From positions 497,501 through 561,500 of the forward strand of contig NZ_CP120635.1 of the NCBI RefSeq assembly GCF_021353295.2: 64,000 bases of DNA, given 5' to 3'. Position 1 is the stretch's first letter, and each line of letters starts with the position of its first letter. The notes beneath the pieces were generated by a model. That model saw nothing but the letters and a program-made list of their open reading frames with translations, was not told the DNA's origin and ran no database searches. This stretch comes from Pseudodesulfovibrio thermohalotolerans. Lineage in GTDB: Bacteria; Desulfobacterota; Desulfovibrionia; Desulfovibrionales; Desulfovibrionaceae. Positions 40,005 to 47,355 of the stretch are shown here, piece by piece. The translations under genes were made by a program, and so were the position numbers.

Positions 40005-41660
40005 TTATTGCAGTTTCAGATCGTAGGCCAGGACCAGGGTCTTGCGGTTGCCGTATCCGTAGCCCGCGAAGGTGTTGACGAGCACGCACAACTGCTTGTT
40101 GCCGTCGTTGTTCAGGTCGGCCAGGACCACGTCATTGACTTGGCCCTTGATGCGCCGGGTCTTCCAGGCCAGGTTCAGGCCCACCTGGTCATAGACCAAA
40201 GAGTGGATTTCGCCTTGGGTGTAGTACTTGTAGTTCGTGAATATCTGGGCCGTGGCGGACAAATCTTTGTTGACCAGCAACTCGTAGTGTTTGTCGGATG
40301 TTAGGGGAGCGGCAATGCCCCTGATGGGGATGTTGTAGGTGATGCCGTGCTCTTCGGTGGCGCCGCCGCCCATGCCCACCATCTTGTCCGCCGTCTCGAT
40401 GACCACGCCGGAGCTGTTGTAGGTCTCGTCGCTTTCGTAAAGCCGTTCGAAGGTCTGGCTGTAGACGACGAGCTTGTGGCTGTTGTTGATGACCACGCAC
40501 TTGTAGCCCAGGCCGTCAGGCAGATAGGTCAGGTTGTAGACGTTGCCGAAGGGCGGCACGGGGATGGGTTGGCCGATCTCTATGCTGTCGCCTTTGATGA
40601 AGGCTTCGTTGACATGCTTGTCGAAAAGGTCGCGCTGGCCTTTTTTCTGGGCCGCGAGGATGGGCATGTAGGTCGGCGGAAGACGCAGGATTCCGAGGAA
40701 CTTGTCCACCTTCTTGACCAGGTACTTGAACTTGCCGCCTTCGAAGGAGAGGATGCTTGACCGGGGAGTGCCGCGGGGGGCGCGGACCGCGCCCTGGCTC
40801 GCGAATTGGTATGCGCCGATGACGAATTCGGGGATTCCGTCGCGGTTGACGTCGGCGATTTCGAGTCGGACGCTCATGACGTTGGCGGGCAAGCTGAAGG
40901 TGTCCAGGTGCTGGAGCTTTCCTTCCTTGAAGCGATAGGCCGAAATGGCCGACTCCTGCAGGATGAATATCTCGTTTTGGCCATCGCCGTTGCCGTCGGC
41001 GATATACATATTGTAGGAGTTGAAGGGTAAAGTCTGGCTTCTCCATCTGCCGGTGGTCTCGGTACCGCCCTCGTAGCGGAACTGGGGGTTCAGGGTCTCG
41101 GCCCTGAACGGCTGGCCGTCGCCGACGATGAACGGGCTCGCAGAGGGAGCCGCAGCCTGCATGGTGTTTTTGGCCGCTTTATTTTCTTCGACAGAGCCGT
41201 AACCCGGGCGGTTGAACACGTCGCCCTGAAGGGTCTTGGCCTGGGAATCCAGCCAGGCGGTCATCTCGTCGATTTTCACTTCGCCCTTTTTCTGCCAGGC
41301 CTTGCCGTCGGCGGAGATCGTGTCGATGCGCATGTGCGCCGTGGTGTCGAGAATGGAAATTTCGCCGTAAGTGAGGTAGTCGACGTTGAGGCCGCGCAGG
41401 GTGTTCAGGGCCGCGCCTTTGTCCGAGGGCGCGGAGACGTCTTGCAGGCTCTTGGAAGTGGGCTCCACATGCCCCATCCATTCCAGGTCGTTCGAAAGAC
41501 TGGCCTGTATGGCCTTGGAAAGGTATTCATATTTTTGGGGTCCGTTGTAGACGAACGGAAGGACCGCATAGGTCTTGGCCCCCTGGGCCATGACCGGCAG
41601 GGCCAGGAACAGGGTCGCCACAAAGGCGGTCAAGACGGTGATGACGGGTCTTCTTGTCAT
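40005..41660 (-). CDS. Exported VCBS/FG-GAP repeat protein
   Basis: A 551-aa protein with a signal peptide (ITVLTAFVATLFLALPVMAQ). The N-terminal third (KTYAVLPFVYNGPQKYEYLS) resembles a periplasmic CsgG/TolB-like fold. The rest contains FG-GAP/VCBS-type calcium-binding repeats (ADGNGDGQNEIFIL, ADVNRDGIPEFVIG, ADLNNDGNKQLCVL), suggesting a beta-propeller. Function unknown. It lies upstream of dctP on the same strand with a 50-bp gap, but a link to TRAP transport is not proven. Confidence 0.75.
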   Translation of the reverse strand: MTRRPVITVLTAFVATLFLALPVMAQGAKTYAVLPFVYNGPQKYEYLSKAIQASLSNDLEWMGHVEPTSKSLQDVSAPSDKGAALNTLRGLNVDYLTYGEISILDTTAHMRIDTISADGKAWQKKGEVKIDEMTAWLDSQAKTLQGDVFNRPGYGSVEENKAAKNTMQAAAPSASPFIVGDGQPFRAETLNPQFRYEGGTETTGRWRSQTLPFNSYNMYIADGNGDGQNEIFILQESAISAYRFKEGKLQHLDTFSLPANVMSVRLEIADVNRDGIPEFVIGAYQFASQGAVRAPRGTPRSSILSFEGGKFKYLVKKVDKFLGILRLPPTYMPILAAQKKGQRDLFDKHVNEAFIKGDSIEIGQPIPVPPFGNVYNLTYLPDGLGYKCVVINNSHKLVVYSQTFERLYESDETYNSSGVVIETADKMVGMGGGATEEHGITYNIPIRGIAAPLTSDKHYELLVNKDLSATAQIFTNYKYYTQGEIHSLVYDQVGLNLAWKTRRIKGQVNDVVLADLNNDGNKQLCVLVNTFAGYGYGNRKTLVLAYDLKLQ

Positions 41661-41868
41661 GTATTCCTCCGGAAGGTAGGTGGTACCTTGCTTTTGTGAC
41701 ATGTTGGAACGTGCTGGTGCGCACGGGAGCCTCTTGTATCAGTTTCCCGGCCGGATGCAAAGGGCCAAGAGTGTTGATAGGCCGGGCAATTGTCGCTATT
41801 GGTGCCGTTGCGGCCGATCCGGACGGCATGGTGACGGCCCGGAGCCCGGCCCGATTCAGGGAGAGTTG

Positions 41869-43152
41869 ATGACACGATTCGGACGCACGTTCAGACTGGT
41901 TTGCGACGAACCGGCCGCCCCCGTGGTTGAGGGGCTGCTTCGCGCGCAGGGATTCGATTTCGGTCCCGAGCCTTTTTACCCCCTTGCCCGCAGGCTTGCT
42001 CACGAGCCTTTTCCTTTAGGTGAAAGCCTGGCCGCCCGGTTCGGCCTGATCTACATTCAGGACCGCTCCTCCATGTTGCCGCCCCTTGCCCTCGATCCGC
42101 CGTCCGGAGCTGATGTCCTGGATATGTGCTCCGCGCCGGGCAGCAAGACAAGTCTGCTATCCCGTCTTGTGGGGCCGCAGGGTTTCGTGTTCGCCTCGGA
42201 GCCTTCGGCCGACCGGCTGGGCACTTTGCGCGCCAACCTGCGCCGCACCGGCTCGGTCAACACCGCCACGGCCAAGGCCATGGCGCAGGACTTGCCGTTT
42301 GAGGACGGGACCTGGGACCATATCCAGCTGGACCCGCCGTGCAGCGGTTGGGGCACCGTGGAGAAGAACCCGAAGGTCATGGAGGTTTGGTCCGGCTCCA
42401 AGACGGCCCCGTTGATAGCCTTGCAAAAGACGCTCCTGGAGAAGGCTGCGACGATGCTGAGGCCCGGCGGCACTGTTCTGTATTCAACCTGCACCACTAA
42501 TATTGAAGAGAACGAGAAGCAGGTCGCCTGGGCGCTGGAGACCCTCGACCTCGCTCTTGAACCGCTTTCCGAGCCCGAGGGGTTTGTTTTCGAGCCCGCG
42601 CACATGTCCTCCATGGAAGGCGTTTTGCGCGTGGCCGAGGATTCGGAAGGGCAAGGGTTCTTTCTGGCCCGATTCGTGAAAAATGGCGGATCGAGCGCAA
42701 GCGGCGAAGTCCGTGCGCAAAAAAAGGACCTGCCGGGCGTCCGTCTGCGGCTCGACAGGATGATCGGCGGAGACGGCCTCGACCTGACGCGGCTGCCTCC
42801 CGGCGAGGTCTACGAATTTGGCGGCAAGGCGTTTTTCCTCCACGAGCGGGCCTTGGAGCTGATTCCCGGCTCCCTGCGTTGGCAGGGGTTCCCGCTGGGC
42901 AAGGTGGCGGGCAAGGGCGATCGGGTCAAATTCACCCCCGGCCCGCTGGCGCGGGTGCTTCTCGCGCAGAATCCGGCCAAGGCCGCCTGCGACGTCCTGG
43001 ATGTGGAAGATACGGATATCCTGGAGCGTCTCCTTTCCGGCCAGAGCGTGCCGTTCAAGGCGGACAAGGGCGGTGTGGGCTTCTATTTTCGGGGGCTTCC
43101 GATCGGCTGGCTGGCCAGAAAGGGTGGCCGTCTTTTGTGTTCGGCAAAATAG
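41869..43152 (+). CDS. RsmB/RsmF-type RNA (cytosine-5)-methyltransferase
   Basis: A 427-aa SAM-dependent NOL1/NOP2/Sun-family enzyme that makes m5C in rRNA or tRNA. The SAM-binding VLDMCSAPGSKTSLLSRLVG, the DPPCSGWGTVEKNP motif carrying one catalytic Cys, and YSTCTTNIEENEKQV with the second Cys are all intact. The C-terminal ~110 aa (about 320-427) look like a PUA-like extension (LPPGEVYEFGGKAFFLHERA), as in RsmF. The start ATG follows GGGAGAG. Target nucleotide cannot be decided. Confidence 0.88.
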   Translation: MTRFGRTFRLVCDEPAAPVVEGLLRAQGFDFGPEPFYPLARRLAHEPFPLGESLAARFGLIYIQDRSSMLPPLALDPPSGADVLDMCSAPGSKTSLLSRLVGPQGFVFASEPSADRLGTLRANLRRTGSVNTATAKAMAQDLPFEDGTWDHIQLDPPCSGWGTVEKNPKVMEVWSGSKTAPLIALQKTLLEKAATMLRPGGTVLYSTCTTNIEENEKQVAWALETLDLALEPLSEPEGFVFEPAHMSSMEGVLRVAEDSEGQGFFLARFVKNGGSSASGEVRAQKKDLPGVRLRLDRMIGGDGLDLTRLPPGEVYEFGGKAFFLHERALELIPGSLRWQGFPLGKVAGKGDRVKFTPGPLARVLLAQNPAKAACDVLDVEDTDILERLLSGQSVPFKADKGGVGFYFRGLPIGWLARKGGRLLCSAK

Positions 43153-43201
43153 TCGTTTGAATTCAGTATGTTGTGGAGTGCAAATTTTTTGTTAAAAAGC
43201 G

Positions 43202-43230
43202 TTGACAAAAAGCGGGCGTGTGGGCAGTAT
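43202..43230 (+). promoter_or_regulatory. Candidate sigma70 promoter of the tRNA pair
   Basis: TTGACA (43202-43207) and CAGTAT (43225-43230) are separated by 17 bp, upstream of tRNA-Val. The -35 is perfect and the -10 is weak. It plausibly drives tRNA-Val and tRNA-Asp together. Nothing else is visible in 43153-43331. Confidence 0.6.
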
Positions 43231-43331
43231 CCCCTTCGCTGAACGCGGATGAGTGCTTGGGCAAGAGCGCGCCGCAACTGCTGAAAGTGGTTGACAAGCG
43301 GTCTCTGCCAAGCTAAACACTCTCTTCCTGC

Positions 43332-43407
43332 GGGCGCGTAGCTCAGCTGGGAGAGCATCGGCCTTACAAGCCGAGGGTCACAGGTTCGAGCCCTGTCGCG
43401 CCCACCA
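43332..43407 (+). tRNA. tRNA-Val (anticodon UAC)
   Basis: A 76-nt cloverleaf with CCA encoded. The acceptor stem GGGCGCG / CGCGCCC pairs, and the anticodon loop CTTACAA between TCGGC and GCCGA gives anticodon UAC (valine). The T-arm GGTTCGAGCC is normal. It is the first of two adjacent tRNA genes. Confidence 0.97.
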
Positions 43408-43451
43408 TCTTTGAAATAAAGGGGAGCTTAACACCCTTTATATAATAGAGC

Positions 43452-43528
<77 letters not shown>

Positions 43529-43537
43529 GATAAGAAC

Positions 43538-43568
43538 AAGGATCTTAAGCAGTTAGCTTAAGGTCCTT
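43538..43568. terminator. tRNA-Asp / integrase shared terminator
   Basis: AAGGATCTTAAGC and GCTTAAGGTCCTT form a 13-bp stem (one G-T) with a 5-nt loop and T5. It spans the integrase stop codon (43545), so it ends both the tRNA transcript and the convergent integrase transcript. A related hairpin follows attR at 52896-52926. Confidence 0.85.
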
Positions 43569-44639
43569 TTTCTTATGCCCATTGCCAAATTGCTTGGTGG
43601 GCCCGCTGGTGGGCCCGGAAATCAAGCCGCCTTCCAATATTTTCAGATGGGGCCGGATTGGTTCCATGCCTCGGACATACCTTTCGGTAGTCGCCAGCTT
43701 CTTGTGTCGGAGTATCTGTTGGATGGCTATCATGGGTACGTTGTTGTTTGCCAAAATGGACGCTGTAAGGTGTCGGACACCATGACAGCCAAAAGGTTTT
43801 ACCCCTGCTTTTTTACAAAGCTTCTGAGGGAATCCCCGGTTCTCCATATACGGCTTTCCTGCAAAACGCCCACCTTGCTGGGTGAAGACCCATTCATTGA
43901 CCGCGTTCTGTCGGTGAGCCAACAAAACCTCATAGAGTTCATCAGTCATGGGGAGCCATTCGTACTCCATTGAACTGTCCTGCCGTTTTTTGGTTCCCAA
44001 CTGGATACGCTTCCGGCTGAAATCAACGTCCTTCCATTGAAGCCTGTAGAGTTCGCCGCGCCTTGCCGCTGTATGCAGCAAGGTCAGGAGCATGACCCTG
44101 TTTTGCCCTTCGGCAACATTCAAGGTCGTCCAGAAGTCCTTCTGAGGAGGGACGTACCGCTCCTGTCTTTGTTCAGGGAATTTTTCAACAGCCAGGAAGG
44201 GATTCACGGCAGGGAAGCCTTCAAGATATTTGATGCCGAAGTTCCAGGCAGCGGCCATGTTTTTCCGCTCCTTGTTGGCAGCATAGCCGGTGCGCTGCTT
44301 GTATATCCGTTGCAGATATTTCAGCGCGTCCATTTTCTTGAAGGTGTGGACGTCGTCCTGAGGGTCTACAGTCTTGAGAAGCCGCTTGAAGGCGGTCCGT
44401 TTTTCACTGTAGGTCTTGGGGCTGTATTTGACCGCAAAGTCCAAATAGCAGTTGGCCCACTCAAGATAGGAGGTCGTGTGGGTCTCCGGTTCCGGCGGCA
44501 GTTTTGCCAGTTCCTTTTGATCGACTTCCCATTTCTTTGCGTCGTCCTTCCGCGTGAATTGCCGACGTATTTTCTTGCCGTCTATTTTGACTTGTGCCAT
44601 CCAAACGGTATTCCCGTTCTTCTTTTGCTTGTAAGGCAT
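43545..44639 (-). CDS. int: Tyrosine recombinase (phage-type integrase)
   Basis: A 364-aa integrase catalysing site-specific recombination at tRNA-Asp. N-terminal arm-binding region with basic residues (MPYKQKKNGNTVWMAQVKID), a core-binding SAM-like domain (about 60-160), then the catalytic domain with Arg (LLHTAARRGELYRLQWKDVD), HxxR (FGCHGVRHLTASILANN) and the nucleophilic Tyr (TTERYVRGM). All catalytic residues are present. The C-terminal tail (KILEGGLISGPTSGPTKQFG) is Gly/Pro-rich and is encoded over the repeated GGTGGGCCC motif. It sits next to attL, the usual place for the gene. Confidence 0.95.
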   Translation of the reverse strand: MPYKQKKNGNTVWMAQVKIDGKKIRRQFTRKDDAKKWEVDQKELAKLPPEPETHTTSYLEWANCYLDFAVKYSPKTYSEKRTAFKRLLKTVDPQDDVHTFKKMDALKYLQRIYKQRTGYAANKERKNMAAAWNFGIKYLEGFPAVNPFLAVEKFPEQRQERYVPPQKDFWTTLNVAEGQNRVMLLTLLHTAARRGELYRLQWKDVDFSRKRIQLGTKKRQDSSMEYEWLPMTDELYEVLLAHRQNAVNEWVFTQQGGRFAGKPYMENRGFPQKLCKKAGVKPFGCHGVRHLTASILANNNVPMIAIQQILRHKKLATTERYVRGMEPIRPHLKILEGGLISGPTSGPTKQFGNGHKKKDLKLTA

Positions 44640-44808
44640 AATGCCTCCTAATTGCTTCGCCTATCAGATTTTTAAAGAACAGGATGCGACGGCCTAGCTT
44701 TACACCACCGTACCGGGCAGGATGCCGCAAGACAGTGGACTCGGCAACCCCAAAGAAGTTCGCAGCCTCTTCCGAAGTTATTTTGTTTCCAAGATTGGGG
44801 AGCATCAT
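44461..44808 (-). CDS. Excisionase-like helix-turn-helix protein
   Basis: A 115-aa protein whose first half is a MerR/excisionase-like HTH (KITSEEAANFFGVAESTVLR, HPARYGGVKLGRRILFFKNL). The 179-nt 3' part overlaps the integrase start in another frame and gives a basic low-complexity tail. Start taken at the Met at 44808 (or the neighbouring one at 44805), just within the rep gene's 3' end. Position between rep and int fits an excisionase or directionality factor. The overlap is unusually long; the true C-terminus may be shorter if a stop was lost. Confidence 0.7.
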   Translation of the reverse strand: MMLPNLGNKITSEEAANFFGVAESTVLRHPARYGGVKLGRRILFFKNLIGEAIRRHYALQAKEEREYRLDGTSQNRRQENTSAIHAEGRRKEMGSRSKGTGKTAAGTGDPHDLLS

Positions 44809-46124
44809 TTGATCGCTCCCATGTCGTAAAGAATCCAAGTTGCATCGTCTTCAATGCCAAGGGAGAGCATGTCGGCAGGGAGACCTTCCGCCAATCGGTT
44901 GTAATTAGCTTCCTGGTATTTGGCCTTTCCACGATAGTTCTTAGCCCGCTTCCAGTTTACGGCATCCCGCAATTCAAGGCTGCTTTTCCCCGCAATGCGG
45001 AGGGCTTTGCGGAAGACTTTAACGAGGCCTTCCTGCGAGACTTCCTCATAGAGAGGTTCGTTGCCGAACTCGTCATCAACGGAGGCAAGGGCAACGATGA
45101 GGCCGACAACCTGGCTTGCAAGCTGGAATTGAGTTGTCCGCACGGCCTTTGCTCGGATAGCCGGGACGGGTTCAGAAACACCCAGAAAACGGTTTTGGAT
45201 GATTTGCCACCAGTCAAGCGTCTTGCGTTGGGTATGGTGCTTGCCGGGGTTAGTCTGGAATTTGAGCCATTTTTGAGTGCAGTAGGCCCAGATGTTGTCG
45301 AGGGCACCGATACAATCGTCCATGGTGTCAATGCCAAGGTCTTTCAGAGATTGCCGACGAAGCTGGAATTCAACCCGAATGGCTCTCTTTGTCTCAGGAA
45401 CCTCAGGGATTCCCCAGACATCATACATCCAAGTCTTTTGGGATATGGTTTCAATTTCCAAGGCCTTGTCATAGAGGCGGCAAGAAAGATCGCCTTTGCC
45501 GATTTGGACGCCTTCAAGCTTCTTGCTTTCCGTGAAGTAGTTTATCTTTCTTGCGCGGCAGACCGTATTGGCGAAAAGCTCCCCATCCCATTCATTGTCT
45601 GGAATGAGCATGTCCATGCAGAGATCAATTCGACTTGGCTTGACGACGATGATTTCAGCGTGGACCTCTTCAAGAGCGAGGGTAATGCGTTTGATCGCGT
45701 CCCGAACTCCGAACCGCCAAAGCGTTTCAGACCGGATTTCTACGAGTACATTTGGCCTGGAATTCGGAATGATCGCTTTTCCAAATTTGACCGCGTATTG
45801 GATTCCAGAAATTAGCCAATTATATCCCTTACTTCCATTCGGGAGCGTATTGAAAAGCAATTCGTCTTTGTATTCGGGAATTTAAATTCTCATAGGGAAG
45901 GAGTGTCCGGTATTCCGGGCCGCTTCTTTGTTCAACTCCAAAAGCTGGTGAAAATAGTTGTCCTTCCACTTAACGCCAAGGGCCAAATTCAGAGAATCCA
46001 CCCCGGACGCAAGTACCTCAGGTTCTAGTGGAAGCCCCGAGTTCACCTTTGAGGGGGGGCTGATAGTCATCAGCCCCCCCTCTCGTGAACGCGAAAGCTT
46101 GTCGTGTTGTTCCTTCGTGCTCAT
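44805..46124 (-). pseudogene. Rep_trans-family replication initiator, split by an in-frame TAA
   Basis: Two ORFs read in the same frame and are separated by one TAA (plus strand 45882-45884): an N-terminal 80-95 aa part (LEPEVLASGVDSLNLALGVK, WKDNYFHQLLELNKEAARN) and a 351-aa part starting at a TTG (GSKGYNWLISGIQYAVKFGK, SRIDLCMDMLIP, CRLYDKALEIETISQK, the ending EDDATWILYDMGAIK). The pattern GYNWLISG, R-x-D-L and YDK with acidic residues is that of PF02486 (Rep_trans; RstA, Tn916 Orf20). Full length would be about 440 aa. The nonsense codon implies loss of function unless read through or restarted. Confidence 0.82.
46051..46082. repeat. Perfect 14-bp hairpin inside the rep gene
   Basis: GAGGGGGGGCTGAT and ATCAGCCCCCCCTC form a perfect 14-bp stem with loop AGTC. 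It lies within the N-terminal coding part of rep. There is no T-tract on the minus strand, so it is not a simple terminator. A hairpin of this size at a rep gene is a reasonable candidate for a rolling-circle nicking origin. Confidence 0.65.
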
Positions 46125-46155
46125 GGGGTGAAAATTATGGGATCGGAAAAAGAAG

Positions 46156-46191
46156 CACTTGGACACGAAAAAAGAAAATCGTGTCCAAGTG
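46156..46191 (-). terminator. Inverted repeat, probable terminator of the 296-aa gene
   Basis: CACTTGGACACGA and TCGTGTCCAAGTG form a perfect 13-bp stem with a 10-nt A-rich loop. On the minus strand it is followed by CTTCTTTTT, and it lies 30 bp past the stop of the 46223-47113 gene. It might alternatively be an operator. Confidence 0.65.
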
Positions 46192-46222
46192 AGGCGGGAA
46201 GAGAAATGCTATTCTGGGGAAT

Positions 46223-47113
46223 TTATCGAGAAGGGGAGAGCTTCCAAAAATCCACTCTTCTCGTAAGAGCCTTTGCAAAAGCCTCAGGGCTCATGTCTCC
46301 AACGTCAGGGTCTTGAAGGCCGTGGCCAGAGTCTTGGGCTATAGCGTTGAAGAGCTCCTGGATTTTTGGTGCTAGCATGCGCTGCCCAGCCCTCAGAGAT
46401 GTATCCAAGATAAAACGCGCCCAAGTAAGTTTGACCTGTTGCAAAGAAACATCGGGTATTGGCTCTCCTAGATAACTCCCAATTTCAGCGACCTTGTCGG
46501 CTCGTCCCTCTGCCGTCCACTGGCGCATCTTCCTTGCTATCCCAGGTTCAAAAATAATGCTTTTATCAAGTTGTATCAGCTTGCGGGCTGCACTGAGATC
46601 CCCATGCCTAGCTCTGAATAAAAGCTCAGGAGGGTTTTCACCCCAGAGGCAATTGCATGGAACCCAAATGAGAATGAAGAAGAGCAGGGCTGGCGGTGAG
46701 TTGTGCCAGTCCAAATCCAGATTGTTTAAACCTGGATTACTCTTCAGGGTACGAGCCTGAAGGAATGAAAGAATGTCTGTAGCCTCAGGTCGTGACCCAT
46801 TTCCTGAGAGAATTTCTTGGGGTCTTAATCCGTGTGGCACATATTTCAAGAGTGGTGTGAAGAATTCGGCAACATCTAGGATAAGTCTTTTGTGGCTTTG
46901 GTAATATGAAAACCAGATTTTCAAATTCGGGATGTTTTCTGAGGTAATTCGAATTTCGCCTGAGCGTATGGCGTTGACGGTGCGAAAAACATGTTCACAT
47001 TGATAGGCTTGATATGTTGAAAGGTCAGCAAGAAGAGGGGCTACACCATGCTTCCAATCGGTAATAGCTAGTGAGCTTGCGCGAAGTTGAGAACGCTCTG
47101 TTTCGTCATCCAT
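46223..47113 (-). CDS. Hypothetical protein, island cargo
   Basis: A 296-aa protein I do not recognise. The N-terminal half is helical (SSLAITDWKHGVAPLLADLS, YQAYQCEHVFRTVNAIRSGE) with one hydrophobic stretch (SPPALLFFILIWVPCNCLWG). The next part, FRARHGDLSAARKLIQLDKS, resembles an ankyrin or helical-repeat unit, and the C-terminus is mixed charged. It lies between rep and the tracrRNA promoter and reads away from cas9. The codon usage is AT-richer than the core genome, as expected for island cargo. Function unknown; it could be an accessory or anti-phage factor. Confidence 0.7.
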   Translation of the reverse strand: MDDETERSQLRASSLAITDWKHGVAPLLADLSTYQAYQCEHVFRTVNAIRSGEIRITSENIPNLKIWFSYYQSHKRLILDVAEFFTPLLKYVPHGLRPQEILSGNGSRPEATDILSFLQARTLKSNPGLNNLDLDWHNSPPALLFFILIWVPCNCLWGENPPELLFRARHGDLSAARKLIQLDKSIIFEPGIARKMRQWTAEGRADKVAEIGSYLGEPIPDVSLQQVKLTWARFILDTSLRAGQRMLAPKIQELFNAIAQDSGHGLQDPDVGDMSPEAFAKALTRRVDFWKLSPSR

Positions 47114-47165
47114 GGGCAGCAGTTAACCTGTTTTCTAAACTCCAGTAAAGAATTGCTGTATCCAA

Positions 47166-47193
47166 AAAAAGAGAGCCCGTGGACTCTCTTTTT
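47166..47193. terminator. Bidirectional terminator, 3' end of the tracrRNA candidate
   Basis: AAAAAAAGAGAGCCC and GGACTCTCTTTTT form a 7-bp stem plus A/T extension. Read on the minus strand it is GAGAGTCCACGGGCTCTC followed by T7, a strong intrinsic terminator. It ends the minus-strand RNA that contains the anti-repeat and protects the 296-aa gene's promoter region. Confidence 0.85.
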
Positions 47194-47300
47194 ATCTGGT
47201 GCATTTTTCAGCTTGTTAACGGCTTGACCCAACAGAAAACGGGCTGAAATCCCTACGAAGACAGTCTGCTACCACCGTCTCGGCAAGGTTGCATTGATTT
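47166..47300 (-). ncRNA. tracrRNA candidate with bipartite anti-repeat
   Basis: The plus strand at 47215-47230 (GTTAACGGCTTGACCC) matches the 5' end of the CRISPR repeat read as crRNA (GTTGCGGCTTGACCC) with one substitution and one extra A. TCTGCTAC at 47265-47272 matches the repeat's 3' part. The RNA made from the minus strand is therefore complementary to the crRNA repeat in two blocks separated by 34 nt instead of 10. A terminator at 47166-47193 closes it, and a TTGACA box lies at 47330-47335 on the same strand. The location, upstream of cas9 and divergent from it, is common for type II systems. The RNA's exact 5' end is not determined; the stretch is about 135 nt. Confidence 0.68.
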
Positions 47301-47335
47301 ATAAGATGGATATAAAAGAGTTGATTGCTTGTCAA
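47289..47335. promoter_or_regulatory. Overlapping divergent promoters for cas9 and the tracrRNA
   Basis: On the plus strand TTGCAT (47289-47294) and TATAAA (47311-47316) are 16 bp apart, about 40 bp upstream of the cas9 start. On the minus strand TTGACA (47330-47335) is a perfect -35; the -10 at 17 bp (TATCCA) is weak. The boxes interleave, so the two promoters likely interfere. This is a pattern reading only. Confidence 0.5.
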
Positions 47336-47355
47336 CCTATGCAAGGATGGTTGTA

